Positions 49,102 to 58,034 of a stretch of DNA of 64,000 nt are shown here, one piece after another (position 1 is the stretch's first letter; every line of letters begins with the position of its first letter). The notes beneath the pieces are model-generated. The model made no database searches, was not told the DNA's origin, and saw only the letters and a program-made list of their open reading frames with translations. Source of the stretch: an uncultured Litoreibacter sp. (GTDB lineage Bacteria > Pseudomonadota > Alphaproteobacteria > Rhodobacterales > Rhodobacteraceae); NCBI GenBank assembly GCA_947501685.1, contig CANMWQ010000003.1:186001-250000 (forward strand), read 5' to 3'. A program made the translations under genes and the position numbers.

Positions 49102-50184
49102 TTAGCCTGCGATGCGGTCACGCTGGCTGCGGTATGCGCCTTCGGATTGTACAATCCAGCCGGAGGACGCGGCCTGAGAGGCCTCGTAGCTTGCGCGGAT
49201 ACGGTCATAGAGATCGTCGCCCGCATACTGGTCCTTGACCTCGAGCGCTGCGGCGCCCATGGCGTCCCAAACGCTGTCAGGGAATTCCAGAACCTTAACA
49301 CCACCCGATTGCAGACGCTGCAGCGCCGCACCGTTGTTGTTGAGGAACTGAGCAAGGCTCCACTGGTGCGTGTTGCCCGATGCCACTTCGATGATCTTCT
49401 GCTGAGCTGGTGTCAGCTCATTGAAGACGTCGAGGTTCGTGGCCAAAGACAGGGCTGCGCCCGGCTCGTGCATACCTGCGGTGTAGTAGAACTTGGTGAT
49501 TTCCTGGAAACCAGCCTTCTCGTCCGCCCATGGGCCGATCCACTCGGTGCCGTCGATGGCACCAGAGGCCAGCGCTTGGTACACTTCGGCACCTGGCAGG
49601 TTCTGCACGGATGCGCCCAGCTTGCCGAGCACCTCGCCGCCCAGACCGGGCATGCGGAATTTCAGACCGTTGAAGTCTTCCGGACCGGTGATTTCCTTGC
49701 GGAACCAACCACCAGCTTGCGCACCGGTGTTACCGGCGAGGAAGGATTTCAGGCCGAAGATTTCACCCAGCTCGTCATGGAATGCGTTACCGCCACCATG
49801 CTCGTACCAGTTGACGATTTCCTGAGCGGTCATGCCAAACGGAACAGATGTGAAAAAGGCGTAGCCCGGATGCTGACCCACAAAGTAGTAGTCAGCCGCG
49901 TGATACATGTCGGCCTGACCAGCGGTCACGGCGTCAAACACTTCAAACGCGCCAACCAGCTCGCCTGCGGCTTTGACTTCAACAGTCAGCGAGCCGTCAG
50001 ACATGGCGTTGATGTCGTCTGCAACTTTCTGAGCCGCGTCAAAAACGCCAGCGAGGCCACGGCCCCAAGTTGTTACCATCGTCAGCGTACGGTGACCCGC
50101 AGCGTAGGCCGGTGCGGCCAATGTTGAGGCAGCCGCGGCGGTCCCGCCAACTGCAGAAGTTCTTAGAAAAGAACGACGATCCAT
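49102..50184 (-). CDS. dctP: TRAP transporter substrate-binding protein (DctP/TakP-like), Tat signal
   Basis: MDRRSFLRTSAVGGTAAAASTLAAPAYA; GNTGAQAGGWFRKEITGPEDFNGLKFRMPG; DGTEWIGPWADEKAGF. Confidence 0.93.
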   Translation of the reverse strand: MDRRSFLRTSAVGGTAAAASTLAAPAYAAGHRTLTMVTTWGRGLAGVFDAAQKVADDINAMSDGSLTVEVKAAGELVGAFEVFDAVTAGQADMYHAADYYFVGQHPGYAFFTSVPFGMTAQEIVNWYEHGGGNAFHDELGEIFGLKSFLAGNTGAQAGGWFRKEITGPEDFNGLKFRMPGLGGEVLGKLGASVQNLPGAEVYQALASGAIDGTEWIGPWADEKAGFQEITKFYYTAGMHEPGAALSLATNLDVFNELTPAQQKIIEVASGNTHQWSLAQFLNNNGAALQRLQSGGVKVLEFPDSVWDAMGAAALEVKDQYAGDDLYDRIRASYEASQAASSGWIVQSEGAYRSQRDRIAG

Positions 50185-50297
50185 AGGTGTCTCCTCCCAA
50201 ATTATCATCTCTCAGAACTAGCACTCTTGAATGCGCGCACTGTAAGATGGATCGTTTCTAGTGGCGCGACCTTATAGCTGGTCTGGTTTGGATGCTA

Positions 50298-50313
50298 TAC
50301 CCATTGGCGGGTA
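50298..50313. promoter_or_regulatory. Candidate NarL-type 7-2-7 inverted repeat in divergent TRAP / two-component promoter
   Basis: TACCCAT-TG-GCGGGTA; left half fits TACYYMT. Confidence 0.4.
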
Positions 50314-50459
50314 GATCCTGTTCTGTCGTTGAAATTTGATCTGGATCAATCGGATGGCGCCCCGGTCAATGCGGCACTCACCCGTGGTTTTCCTGTAGAG
50401 CCGCTACCCGGTTGCGGTGATTGACGCGTTGCAGCACTTGGCCCAAAGTTACACCGCTT

Positions 50460-51893
50460 ATGCGCCGTTTGCTAAATTTGATCCGCGCACGTCTCGCGCT
50501 GACTTACGGACAGAAGGTCTTCCTTCTGGCGACCGTTCCGCTTGTGGTGGCCATTGCTGCGATCTCGCTCGTTGTTGCCAATCAGTCGCGGCAATTGGCA
50601 GAGACCGAAATTCGCGAGCTGGAAACCCAGCTGATCGAGGCCAAGAAGGCAGAGTTGAAGAATTACCTGAGCCTCGCACGCACCGCGATCGGGTCGATCT
50701 ACGGCAACGCCCTGCCCGATGACGAGGCCGCCAAGCTGGAGGTGACGCAGATCCTATCGGCGATGATTTACGGCCAAGACGGCTATTTCTTCGTGTTTGA
50801 TTATGAGGGCAATAACCTCGTCAGCCCGCGCCAAACCGGGCTGATCGGCCAGAACTGGTCTGGACTGACTGACCGCAACGGCGTGCCCATTACCGACAGG
50901 ATTGTCGAGGCCGCAAGGGTTGGCGGGTATCATACGTTCGATTGGACCAAGCCTTCTACTGGAGAGACAGCCCGAATGGTCACCTACCAGATCGGCCTGC
51001 AGGACTGGAAATGGGCGCTGGGCACGGGCATTTTCATCGATGACGTCGTCACCACCGTCGCCGCCGCCCGCGCCAACACGGAGGCACGGATCCGCCAGAC
51101 CTTCCAGCAAATCGCGATTATCACCATAGCCGCCCTTTTGGCGGTGTTTGTCACCGGGTTGCTTTTGAACCTGCGCGAACGGCGCTTGGCGGATGGCAAA
51201 TTGAAGGCGCTGACAGAGCGAATTATCGACACGCAAGAGGAAGAACGTGGCAGGGTCGCCCGTGAACTACATGATTCCATTAGCCAAATCCTGATCGGTG
51301 TGCGCTACGCGGTTGAGCTGGCAAAACGCCAGGTTTCGACCAAAGACACGCGTGCGACGCAGAGCCTCGATAAGGGCATAGAAGGCCTGACTGATGCGAT
51401 CCATGAAGTGCGCCGGATATCGGCCGATTTGCGGCCCGGCGTGCTGGATGATCTAGGCCTTGGCCCTGCCCTAAAATCCTTGATCGAGGATTTCAAAGCC
51501 CGGACCGGGCTGGAGACGGAGTTTACGACCGTCGTGTTCCGCAACCGGCTGGATCAGGACGCCAAAACCGCGCTCTACCGCATCGCGCAGGAAGCGCTGA
51601 CCAATGTGGAGCGGCATGCGGATGCCACCAAGGTGTCGCTTGATGTGTTTGGCCACCGTCGCGGGGCCACGTTGCGGATCAAGGATAATGGCGGCGGGAT
51701 GGACAGCACCAAGCGCGAAGGCGGGCTGGGGCTGCGCAACATGCATGAGCGGATCGACCAGCTGAACGGCACGTTGCGGGTGATGAGCACCTCGGCGGGC
51801 ACCACTATTGAGGCCTCCGTGCCGCTGAGCCACCTGCTGCCCCCAAAGGCGAAAGACACTGTGGCCCCAAGTGAAGACAGGAAGATCGCATGA
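50460..51893 (+). CDS. Sensor histidine kinase: Cache sensor plus HisKA_3/HATPase (NarX/DegS class)
   Basis: GQDGYFFVFDYEGNNLVSPRQTGLIGQNWSGLTD (Cache); RVARELHDSISQILIGVRYAVELAK; DNGGGMDSTKREGGLGLRNMHERI. Confidence 0.92.
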   Translation: MRRLLNLIRARLALTYGQKVFLLATVPLVVAIAAISLVVANQSRQLAETEIRELETQLIEAKKAELKNYLSLARTAIGSIYGNALPDDEAAKLEVTQILSAMIYGQDGYFFVFDYEGNNLVSPRQTGLIGQNWSGLTDRNGVPITDRIVEAARVGGYHTFDWTKPSTGETARMVTYQIGLQDWKWALGTGIFIDDVVTTVAAARANTEARIRQTFQQIAIITIAALLAVFVTGLLLNLRERRLADGKLKALTERIIDTQEEERGRVARELHDSISQILIGVRYAVELAKRQVSTKDTRATQSLDKGIEGLTDAIHEVRRISADLRPGVLDDLGLGPALKSLIEDFKARTGLETEFTTVVFRNRLDQDAKTALYRIAQEALTNVERHADATKVSLDVFGHRRGATLRIKDNGGGMDSTKREGGLGLRNMHERIDQLNGTLRVMSTSAGTTIEASVPLSHLLPPKAKDTVAPSEDRKIA

Positions 51894-52525
51894 CCCCGAC
51901 ACGCGTTTTGATTGTGGATGACCACCCTATGGTGGCTGACGGCATCCGGGCCATTCTTGAAAGCTACCGCGATCTTGAGGTGGTGGCGACATTGTCCAAC
52001 GGGCAGGAGGTGATTGATCAGGTCGATGCGCTGCGGCCCGATGTGATCTTGATGGATCTCAACATGCCGCAGCTTGGCGGGCTCTCAGCGACGGAGATTT
52101 TGCTGGAACGCAACGCAGAGCAGCGGATTGTCGTCCTGTCGATGCATGACGCGCCTGAATATGTCTCCACTGCGATGCGCCACGGGGCGCGGGGCTACAT
52201 CCTGAAAGACGTGCCCACGGAAGAGATCTATACCGCGATCCAGACTGTCATGGCAGGCGACACCTATCTGTGCACCGGCGCCACGGGCGCGCTGACGCCT
52301 GACACCGCGCAGGACATACTGACGGCGCGTGAGCAAACCATCTTATTGCAACTGGCCCAAGGCAAGGCCAATAAGGAGGTTGCGCGCGAGCTGGAGATCT
52401 CCGTGCATACGGTCGAGACCCATCGCAAAAATATCAAGCGCAAGCTCGGCATTAACTCCACCGCAGGGCTGACCCGCTACGCATTGGAGCATGGCGTCCT
52501 GCAAGGCACTGGCGCGGAGTTCTAG
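51890..52525 (+). CDS. NarL/LuxR-family response regulator
   Basis: RVLIVDDHPMVADGIRAIL; LTAREQTILLQLAQGKANKEVARELEISVHTVETHRKNIKRKLGI; 4-bp overlap with kinase. Confidence 0.95.
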   Translation: MTPTRVLIVDDHPMVADGIRAILESYRDLEVVATLSNGQEVIDQVDALRPDVILMDLNMPQLGGLSATEILLERNAEQRIVVLSMHDAPEYVSTAMRHGARGYILKDVPTEEIYTAIQTVMAGDTYLCTGATGALTPDTAQDILTAREQTILLQLAQGKANKEVARELEISVHTVETHRKNIKRKLGINSTAGLTRYALEHGVLQGTGAEF

Positions 52526-52612
52526 CGTTCAACTTTCAGCGAGGTCCTTGCCGCAACGCGCAGGATCGCGTTTCGTGACATTCACAGGTTTTGACTCTTA
52601 CAAGGCGGCAGG

Positions 52613-53518
52613 ATGTTTCGTTTTTCTCTTAGCGGTGTGCGCGGATTGATCAGTGCGCTTACGATCTCGATCTTATCGGCAAGCACCGCTGCCCATGCGG
52701 AGGGTTTCACCTCCCCCGATATTCTGGTGCTGGGCGACAGCCAGATCTCCTTTGGGGCTGGTCCGGCCTTTGTCGAGTTTTTCACCGATATCAAAGCCCA
52801 TTGCTCGCCTGACCCGATCCAGAAACAACAGCTGAGCTCGCTGGGCGAGATGAAAGTCAGTGTAATCGGTGTGCGCTCGACCTCGCTGCATTCCTGGACG
52901 GCCCGCAGCGGGCGCGCCAAGGGGCGGGTGTGCGACGTGGACCCGAAATGGAAGGTCAATGCGGGCTCTTACGGCTATGTCAATCAGACGGCCAACCAAT
53001 ATGTGCAGATCGGGCGCGGCAAGAACTACCAGTTTTGCGCTGCCGGAAAATCCCCCTTTGAAGAGATGTTCCGCGAGGACTACTACAACCCGAGTTTGCT
53101 GCTGATGTCCTTTCTGGGCAACTCCGCGAAACGTTGGGCCAATGACCCGGAGCTTGCCGTCAAAGACGTCGAGAGGATGCATGCGCATTTGCCAGCAGAT
53201 ATTCCGTGCATCTTCATGACCACGGCGCCGGCCTATAAGAAGTCCATCACCGATTTGCGCCGCAAAGCGCAAAGGAACCTTGAGGCGGCGTTTGAGAAGA
53301 CGGGCAGCCATTGCAGCTTTGTGCCGGGCGTTACACCTCAGACCGTGGCCGCCAATCAGGGCAACAAAACCTATTTCCGCTTGAACAAACGCGGCATGGT
53401 GAAAGACCCGTTCCACCCCAACAAGGCGGCGGCGAAGAACTTCTTTGCCCTCGAGATGGGCGGGATCTGCAAAGCGATCTTCGATCAGATCGGCTTGCGG
53501 CAGGCGTCAGTAAACTAG
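52613..53518 (+). CDS. Exported SGNH/GDSL-hydrolase-like protein
   Basis: signal peptide; LVLGDSQISFG block I; KDPFHPNKAAAKNFF block V. Confidence 0.6.
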   Translation: MFRFSLSGVRGLISALTISILSASTAAHAEGFTSPDILVLGDSQISFGAGPAFVEFFTDIKAHCSPDPIQKQQLSSLGEMKVSVIGVRSTSLHSWTARSGRAKGRVCDVDPKWKVNAGSYGYVNQTANQYVQIGRGKNYQFCAAGKSPFEEMFREDYYNPSLLLMSFLGNSAKRWANDPELAVKDVERMHAHLPADIPCIFMTTAPAYKKSITDLRRKAQRNLEAAFEKTGSHCSFVPGVTPQTVAANQGNKTYFRLNKRGMVKDPFHPNKAAAKNFFALEMGGICKAIFDQIGLRQASVN

Positions 53519-53527
53519 ACCCGTCGC

Positions 53528-53896
53528 TCAGCTGGACGACAGCTTCCACTTGTCCGGCTCTATCGGCACGTAGGCCTCGATGGCGGCGGTGGCGATGACA
53601 TGGGTCTGATCGTTGTCGGGGTCGTGCACGTTCAGCCCGCCCAGAACGCCCGTGACCTCCGCCCTGCCCCGTGGCAGCTCTGCGGTCAGCGCGGCGATGT
53701 CCAGCTTGTCCGGCTCCTGCACCCCGATGGTGACCTGCACGCGCATCTCTTCATGCGGAATACCAAGGCTTTTGAACATGACGATGGAGGAATGATGCAG
53801 CGCGTCCTGTATCGCGCGCTTGGCGGCTTTGGTGTAATCCAGACCGTAGAGATCATTGCCACTGCCCATTTCGAGGATCAGACGTTGCTCGCTCAT
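53528..53896 (-). CDS. Lin0512-family protein, paralogue 2
   Basis: EMGSGNDLYGLDYTKAAKRAIQDALHHSSIVMF; IGVQEPDKLDIAALTAELPRGRAEVTGVLGGLNV. Confidence 0.8.
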   Translation of the reverse strand: MSEQRLILEMGSGNDLYGLDYTKAAKRAIQDALHHSSIVMFKSLGIPHEEMRVQVTIGVQEPDKLDIAALTAELPRGRAEVTGVLGGLNVHDPDNDQTHVIATAAIEAYVPIEPDKWKLSSS

Positions 53897-54243
53897 CACG
53901 CGACCTCCATGTCGAAGCTGACGCAGATGGCGGCGTTCGCAATGACGGTGACGCCGGAGCCGTCGGGTTTGGGCACGTCCAGCCCACCTTTGACGACGTT
54001 GATCTTGGGCTGGCCGTAAGGAAAGACGTCGAGCAGCTTTGAGGTGTCCACCTTGTCCGGCTGCTGCACGCCAATCTCGACGTCGATCAGCATGGCCTCT
54101 TTCGGGAACCCAAAGGCGGGTGCCACGCTCACCGAATTGTGCCACAGCGCGTTCTTGATCGCGCGCAGTGCCGCTTGCGTATAATCCGTGCGACGCAGGG
54201 AGGTCCCCATGCCGAACTCGTTGAGAATGCGCGTCTTGGCCAT
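53896..54243 (-). CDS. Lin0512-family protein, paralogue 1
   Basis: EFGMGTSLRRTDYTQAALRAIKNALWHNSV; IGVQQPDKVDTSKLLDVFPYGQPKINVVKGGLDV; stop/start coupled to paralogue 2. Confidence 0.8.
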   Translation of the reverse strand: MAKTRILNEFGMGTSLRRTDYTQAALRAIKNALWHNSVSVAPAFGFPKEAMLIDVEIGVQQPDKVDTSKLLDVFPYGQPKINVVKGGLDVPKPDGSGVTVIANAAICVSFDMEVA

Positions 54244-54460
54244 GCTCTCCCCCTCTTTGGTTGCCATAAAGGGGTGAGCCATACCGTGGATCAGAAGGCA
54301 AGCAGCTTTGGCGCGAAACCGGCCTGCGATCGGAAGGCATTGGTCGAAACAGGGCCTTATGACGCGCTCTATTTTGCTGTTCTTCCGGGTTGAGGCGTAT
54401 CTGCGCAACAAAAATACCCAAAAAAATGCACACACGACAGATTATTCAGCGCTTTGGCTG

Positions 54461-54488
54461 TTGACCCCCCTCATTGCGCTGATAATGT
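54461..54488 (+). promoter_or_regulatory. Sigma-70-like promoter for the ilvB leader
   Basis: TTGACC, 16-bp spacer, TGA-TAATGT (extended -10). Confidence 0.55.
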
Positions 54489-54513
54489 CCTTTGCAACAT
54501 GAAAGGGCCCTCA

Positions 54514-54561
54514 ATGGCACAAGTACACGTCATTCTAGGATATGAGCGCATGGGTCGGTAA
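54514..54561 (+). CDS. Putative ilvB leader peptide MAQVHVILGYERMGR
   Basis: AAAGGG RBS 7-8 nt upstream of ATG; Val-His-Val-Ile-Leu run; followed by intrinsic terminator before ilvB. Confidence 0.75.
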   Translation: MAQVHVILGYERMGR

Positions 54562-54587
54562 TCCGACAACCATAACGGTTTCCATGC

Positions 54588-54614
54588 GCCCCCGCCAAGA
54601 TCGGGGGCTTTTTT
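54588..54614 (+). terminator. Attenuator terminator in the ilvB leader
   Basis: GCCCCCG-ccaagat-CGGGGGC followed by TTTTTT. Confidence 0.85.
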
Positions 54615-54661
54615 GTGAGCGAAGCAGGCAAACGTAGACGACAGAAGCGGAGAGACAGAAG

Positions 54662-56419
54662 ATGGCACGTCAAATGACCGGAGCGGAAATGGTGGTTCAG
54701 GCGCTGATCGATCAGGGCGTGGACACGATCTTTGGCTACCCCGGCGGCGCGGCTCTGCCGATCTATGATGAACTGTTTCAGCAAGACAAGATTAAGCATA
54801 TCCTTGTGCGCCATGAACAGGGCGCGGCCCATGCGGCGGAAGGCTATGCGCGCTCCACCGGCAAGCCGGGCGTCGTTCTGGTGACCTCCGGCCCCGGGGC
54901 GACGAACACCGTCACCGGGCTGACCGACGCCTTGTTGGACTCGATCCCGATCGTGGTCATCACGGCTCAGGTTCCGACCTTCATGATTGGCACGGATGCC
55001 TTTCAGGAGGCAGATACGGTTGGCATCACCCGGCCCTGCACCAAGCATAATTATCTGGTGAAAGACACGGATGTTCTGGCCGGTGTCATGCATGAGGCCT
55101 TCCATGTGGCCACAACGGGCCGCCCCGGTCCGGTGTTGATCGACATCCCCAAGGATGTACAATTTGCCAAGGGCAGCTATGTTGAGAAAAACAAAGCGCC
55201 AACAGGGCATTACGCGCCGAAGTTGAAAGGCGATATCGACCAGATCACAGCACTTGCCGCGCTCATGGAGACCGCCAAACGACCCATCATCTATTCAGGC
55301 GGCGGCGTCATAAACTCCGGCGACAGCGCGACCGCGCTGCTGCGCGAGTTGGCGAAAGAGACAAACTTCCCTGTGACCTCCACGCTGATGGGGCTTGGTG
55401 CCTATCCGGCCTCCGGCGGGCAATGGCTGGGCATGTTGGGGATGCACGGGCTTTATGAAGCCAATATGGCGATGCATGATTGCGATCTGATGATCAATAT
55501 CGGCTCACGGTTTGATGACCGGATCACGGGGCGCATCGACGCGTTCAGCCCGAAATCGAAAAAGGCGCATATCGACATTGATCCGTCCTCGATCAACAAG
55601 GTGATCCATGTGGATGTGCCAATCATCGGCGACGTGGCCCATGTCTTGGAGGACCTGTTGCGGGTCTGGAAGTCGCGGGGCCGCAAGACCCATGGCGAGG
55701 GGTTGGCCAAGTGGTGGAAGCAGATCGAGGAATGGCGTGCAATCCGTTGTTTGGATTACAAAAACACCGAAAAAGTGATCAAACCTCAATATGCGTTGCA
55801 GCGCCTTGAAGCGCTGACAAAAGACCGCAAGGATCGCTACATCACCACCGAGGTGGGGCAGCATCAGATGTGGGCCGCGCAATATCTGGGCTTTGAAGAC
55901 CCGAACCGCTGGATGACCTCCGGGGGGCTTGGCACGATGGGCTACGGCCTGCCTGCCTCCCTTGGGGTTCAGGTGGCACACCCGGACGCGTTGGTAATCA
56001 ACGTCGCGGGGGAGGCCTCCTGGCTGATGAATATGCAAGAGATGGGCACCGCGCGGCAATATAATCTGCCGGTCAAGCAGTTCATCCTGAACAATGAGCG
56101 GCTGGGCATGGTGCGCCAGTGGCAGGATTTGCTGCATGGCAACCGCTATTCGCATAGCTGGTCCGAGGCCCTGCCCGACTTCATGCTTTTGGCGCAGGCC
56201 TTCGGCGCGAAGGGCATTACCGTCTCAGATCCGTCTGACGTTGATGACGCGATCATGGAGATGCTGAAATTTGACGGCCCCGTGGTGTTTGACTGCCTTG
56301 TGGAGAAGCATGAAAACTGCTTCCCGATGATCCCGTCAGGTGCGCCGCATAACGAGATGCTGCTGGGCGATGCCGGGGTGGCCGACGCGATTGGCTCCAC
56401 CGGCGCGGTGCTGGTTTAG
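54662..56419 (+). CDS. ilvB: Acetolactate synthase large subunit
   Basis: MTGAEMVVQALIDQGVDTIFGYPGGAALPIYDEL; RHEQGAAHAAEGYARSTGKPGVVLVTSGPGATN. Confidence 0.96.
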   Translation: MARQMTGAEMVVQALIDQGVDTIFGYPGGAALPIYDELFQQDKIKHILVRHEQGAAHAAEGYARSTGKPGVVLVTSGPGATNTVTGLTDALLDSIPIVVITAQVPTFMIGTDAFQEADTVGITRPCTKHNYLVKDTDVLAGVMHEAFHVATTGRPGPVLIDIPKDVQFAKGSYVEKNKAPTGHYAPKLKGDIDQITALAALMETAKRPIIYSGGGVINSGDSATALLRELAKETNFPVTSTLMGLGAYPASGGQWLGMLGMHGLYEANMAMHDCDLMINIGSRFDDRITGRIDAFSPKSKKAHIDIDPSSINKVIHVDVPIIGDVAHVLEDLLRVWKSRGRKTHGEGLAKWWKQIEEWRAIRCLDYKNTEKVIKPQYALQRLEALTKDRKDRYITTEVGQHQMWAAQYLGFEDPNRWMTSGGLGTMGYGLPASLGVQVAHPDALVINVAGEASWLMNMQEMGTARQYNLPVKQFILNNERLGMVRQWQDLLHGNRYSHSWSEALPDFMLLAQAFGAKGITVSDPSDVDDAIMEMLKFDGPVVFDCLVEKHENCFPMIPSGAPHNEMLLGDAGVADAIGSTGAVLV

Positions 56420-56420
56420 C

Positions 56421-56885
56421 ATGGCGCAGAACATCTACTTCTTTGGTCAAAACGGCCTGCCGGATCCCAATGTCTGGGAGGTCGCTTTGTCCGAGCTGAA
56501 AGGCAATTACACGCTGGATGTGGAAGAGCGCGAGGAGGCAGCCCCTGTTTACGGCGAGGTCCTGGTCGGGGGAGAAGAACTGATCCAGTTCGAGCTTTAT
56601 ACCCATACGCAGACGGCCAAAGGGTTTGACGGAGAATCCGGGCAATCCATTTTCAACCAAGAGATCGAGCTGGCCAAAACCACCCGCTCCGGCGGCGATC
56701 CCGAGATAAATGCCGAGCTGAGCAAAACCACGGAGCTTTTGGTGCTGGCCGTGGCTGAAACCGACCGCCCCGACGAGCAAGTCGCCCGTGAGCTTGAGCC
56801 GTTTATCGACTGGCTGCATGCGACCTCCAAAGGTCTTCGTTATGTGGACGGAGTTGGATTTTTCGACGCAACGACACGGGTTTAG
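56421..56885 (+). CDS. Hypothetical protein between ilvB and ilvN
   Basis: 154 aa; starts 1 nt after the ilvB stop; no family recognised. Confidence 0.75.
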   Translation: MAQNIYFFGQNGLPDPNVWEVALSELKGNYTLDVEEREEAAPVYGEVLVGGEELIQFELYTHTQTAKGFDGESGQSIFNQEIELAKTTRSGGDPEINAELSKTTELLVLAVAETDRPDEQVARELEPFIDWLHATSKGLRYVDGVGFFDATTRV

Positions 56886-56917
56886 CCCGTGATCTTGACC
56901 TAACAAAGGGAAGCGAT

Positions 56918-57481
56918 ATGTCGCCTCTGAAGATCAAAAAGGGCACGTCCCGCAAATCGGCCTATGACCTCAAAGATCCGCATGCGGATGTGAGTGAGCG
57001 TCACACACTGGCCTGTATCGTCACCAATGAGGCAGGCGTCTTGGCTCGTGTCATCGGGCTGTTTTCGGGCCGGGGCTATAACATTGAAAGCCTGACTGTG
57101 GCGGAGATTGACCATGAAGGGCATCGCTCCCGGATTACCGTGGTAACCAGCGGCACGCCGGAGGTGATCCAGCAGATCAAGGCGCAGCTGGGCCGCATGG
57201 TGCCGGTGCATGACGTGCATGACCTGACCGAGGAAGGCCCCGCCGTGGAGCGCGAGCTGGCCTTGTTCAAAGTGGCGGGCTCTGGCGACAAGAGGATCGA
57301 GGCCATTCGTCTGGCGGAGATTTTCCGCGCCAATGTGGTCGACAGCACGCTGAAGAGCTTCGTTTTCGAGATGACAGGCACGTCGGAAAAAATCGACGCT
57401 TTCGCCGATTTGATGCGCCCTCTGGGTCTGGTCGAGGTGGCGCGCACAGGCGTCGCGGCCCTGTCGCGCGGCGAGGTTTAA
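56918..57481 (+). CDS. ilvN: Acetolactate synthase small (regulatory) subunit
   Basis: ACT domain RHTLACIVTNEAGVLARVIGLFSGRGYNIESLTVAEIDHEGHRSRITVV. Confidence 0.96.
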   Translation: MSPLKIKKGTSRKSAYDLKDPHADVSERHTLACIVTNEAGVLARVIGLFSGRGYNIESLTVAEIDHEGHRSRITVVTSGTPEVIQQIKAQLGRMVPVHDVHDLTEEGPAVERELALFKVAGSGDKRIEAIRLAEIFRANVVDSTLKSFVFEMTGTSEKIDAFADLMRPLGLVEVARTGVAALSRGEV

Positions 57482-57499
57482 TATCCCAACTGGCCTCAT

Positions 57500-57533
57500 G
57501 GCCAGGGCCCGTGTGGGGGAGGCCCTGGCCTTT
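57500..57533 (+). terminator. Hairpin terminator after ilvN
   Basis: GGCCAGGGCC-cgtgtggggga-GGCCCTGGCC-TTT, perfect 10-bp stem. Confidence 0.75.
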
Positions 57534-57797
57534 ATGCGAGCCGCCCTGCCCTGAGAGAAAGCGCATCCGCTATGAGGGGCAGATGCGCCTCCCGTCGGTG
57601 GGAGGAGAGAGGCCGCCCGCGTAAAAGAGCCCATGGCAGGACAAGGGAACACCATCGGCCCTCGACCGCCTCCCGCTCGATTTGGAAGCCGACACTCCGT
57701 CCAAAGCAGAACGGCCGAACTGTCGCCCAAACCAGAGGGGAGCGGTGTGTCCGAACCGGGGTTCCGTTGTGTTGACGCCCGGCTCAGATCTCTGCGC

Positions 57798-58034
57798 TTA
57801 GGCCTCGGGGATCAGGCCCGCCTCTTGCGCGGCCACCATCTCGGCCTCGTCAATCACACCATCTGCGTTGGCGTCGATTGCGCCGAACCCTTCTGCGGTC
57901 AGCGTCGGGTATACGGCCAGCAACTCAGTAAAGGAGGCAACTCCGTCGCCGTCAGTGTCCACATCGGACATGGCGGCCAGCCCAGCGCCGCTCAGCGCGA
58001 GGGTCGTGGTGAGTGCAATAAGAACCTTCTTCAT
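57798..58034 (-). CDS. Small exported EF-hand protein
   Basis: signal peptide MKKVLIALTTTLALSGAGLAA; two EF-hand loops DVDTDGDGVASFTE and DANADGVIDEAE. Confidence 0.8.
   Translation of the reverse strand: MKKVLIALTTTLALSGAGLAAMSDVDTDGDGVASFTELLAVYPTLTAEGFGAIDANADGVIDEAEMVAAQEAGLIPEA

Noticed and set aside
54499-54561. Longer ilvB leader peptide starting at ATG 54499
   Set aside because: No RBS upstream and it would begin almost at the predicted transcription start; ATG 54514 has AAAGGG at good spacing.
56900-57730. 276-aa minus-strand ORF opposite ilvN
   Set aside because: Mostly antisense to ilvN; no family features, and the part beyond ilvN is noncoding-looking.
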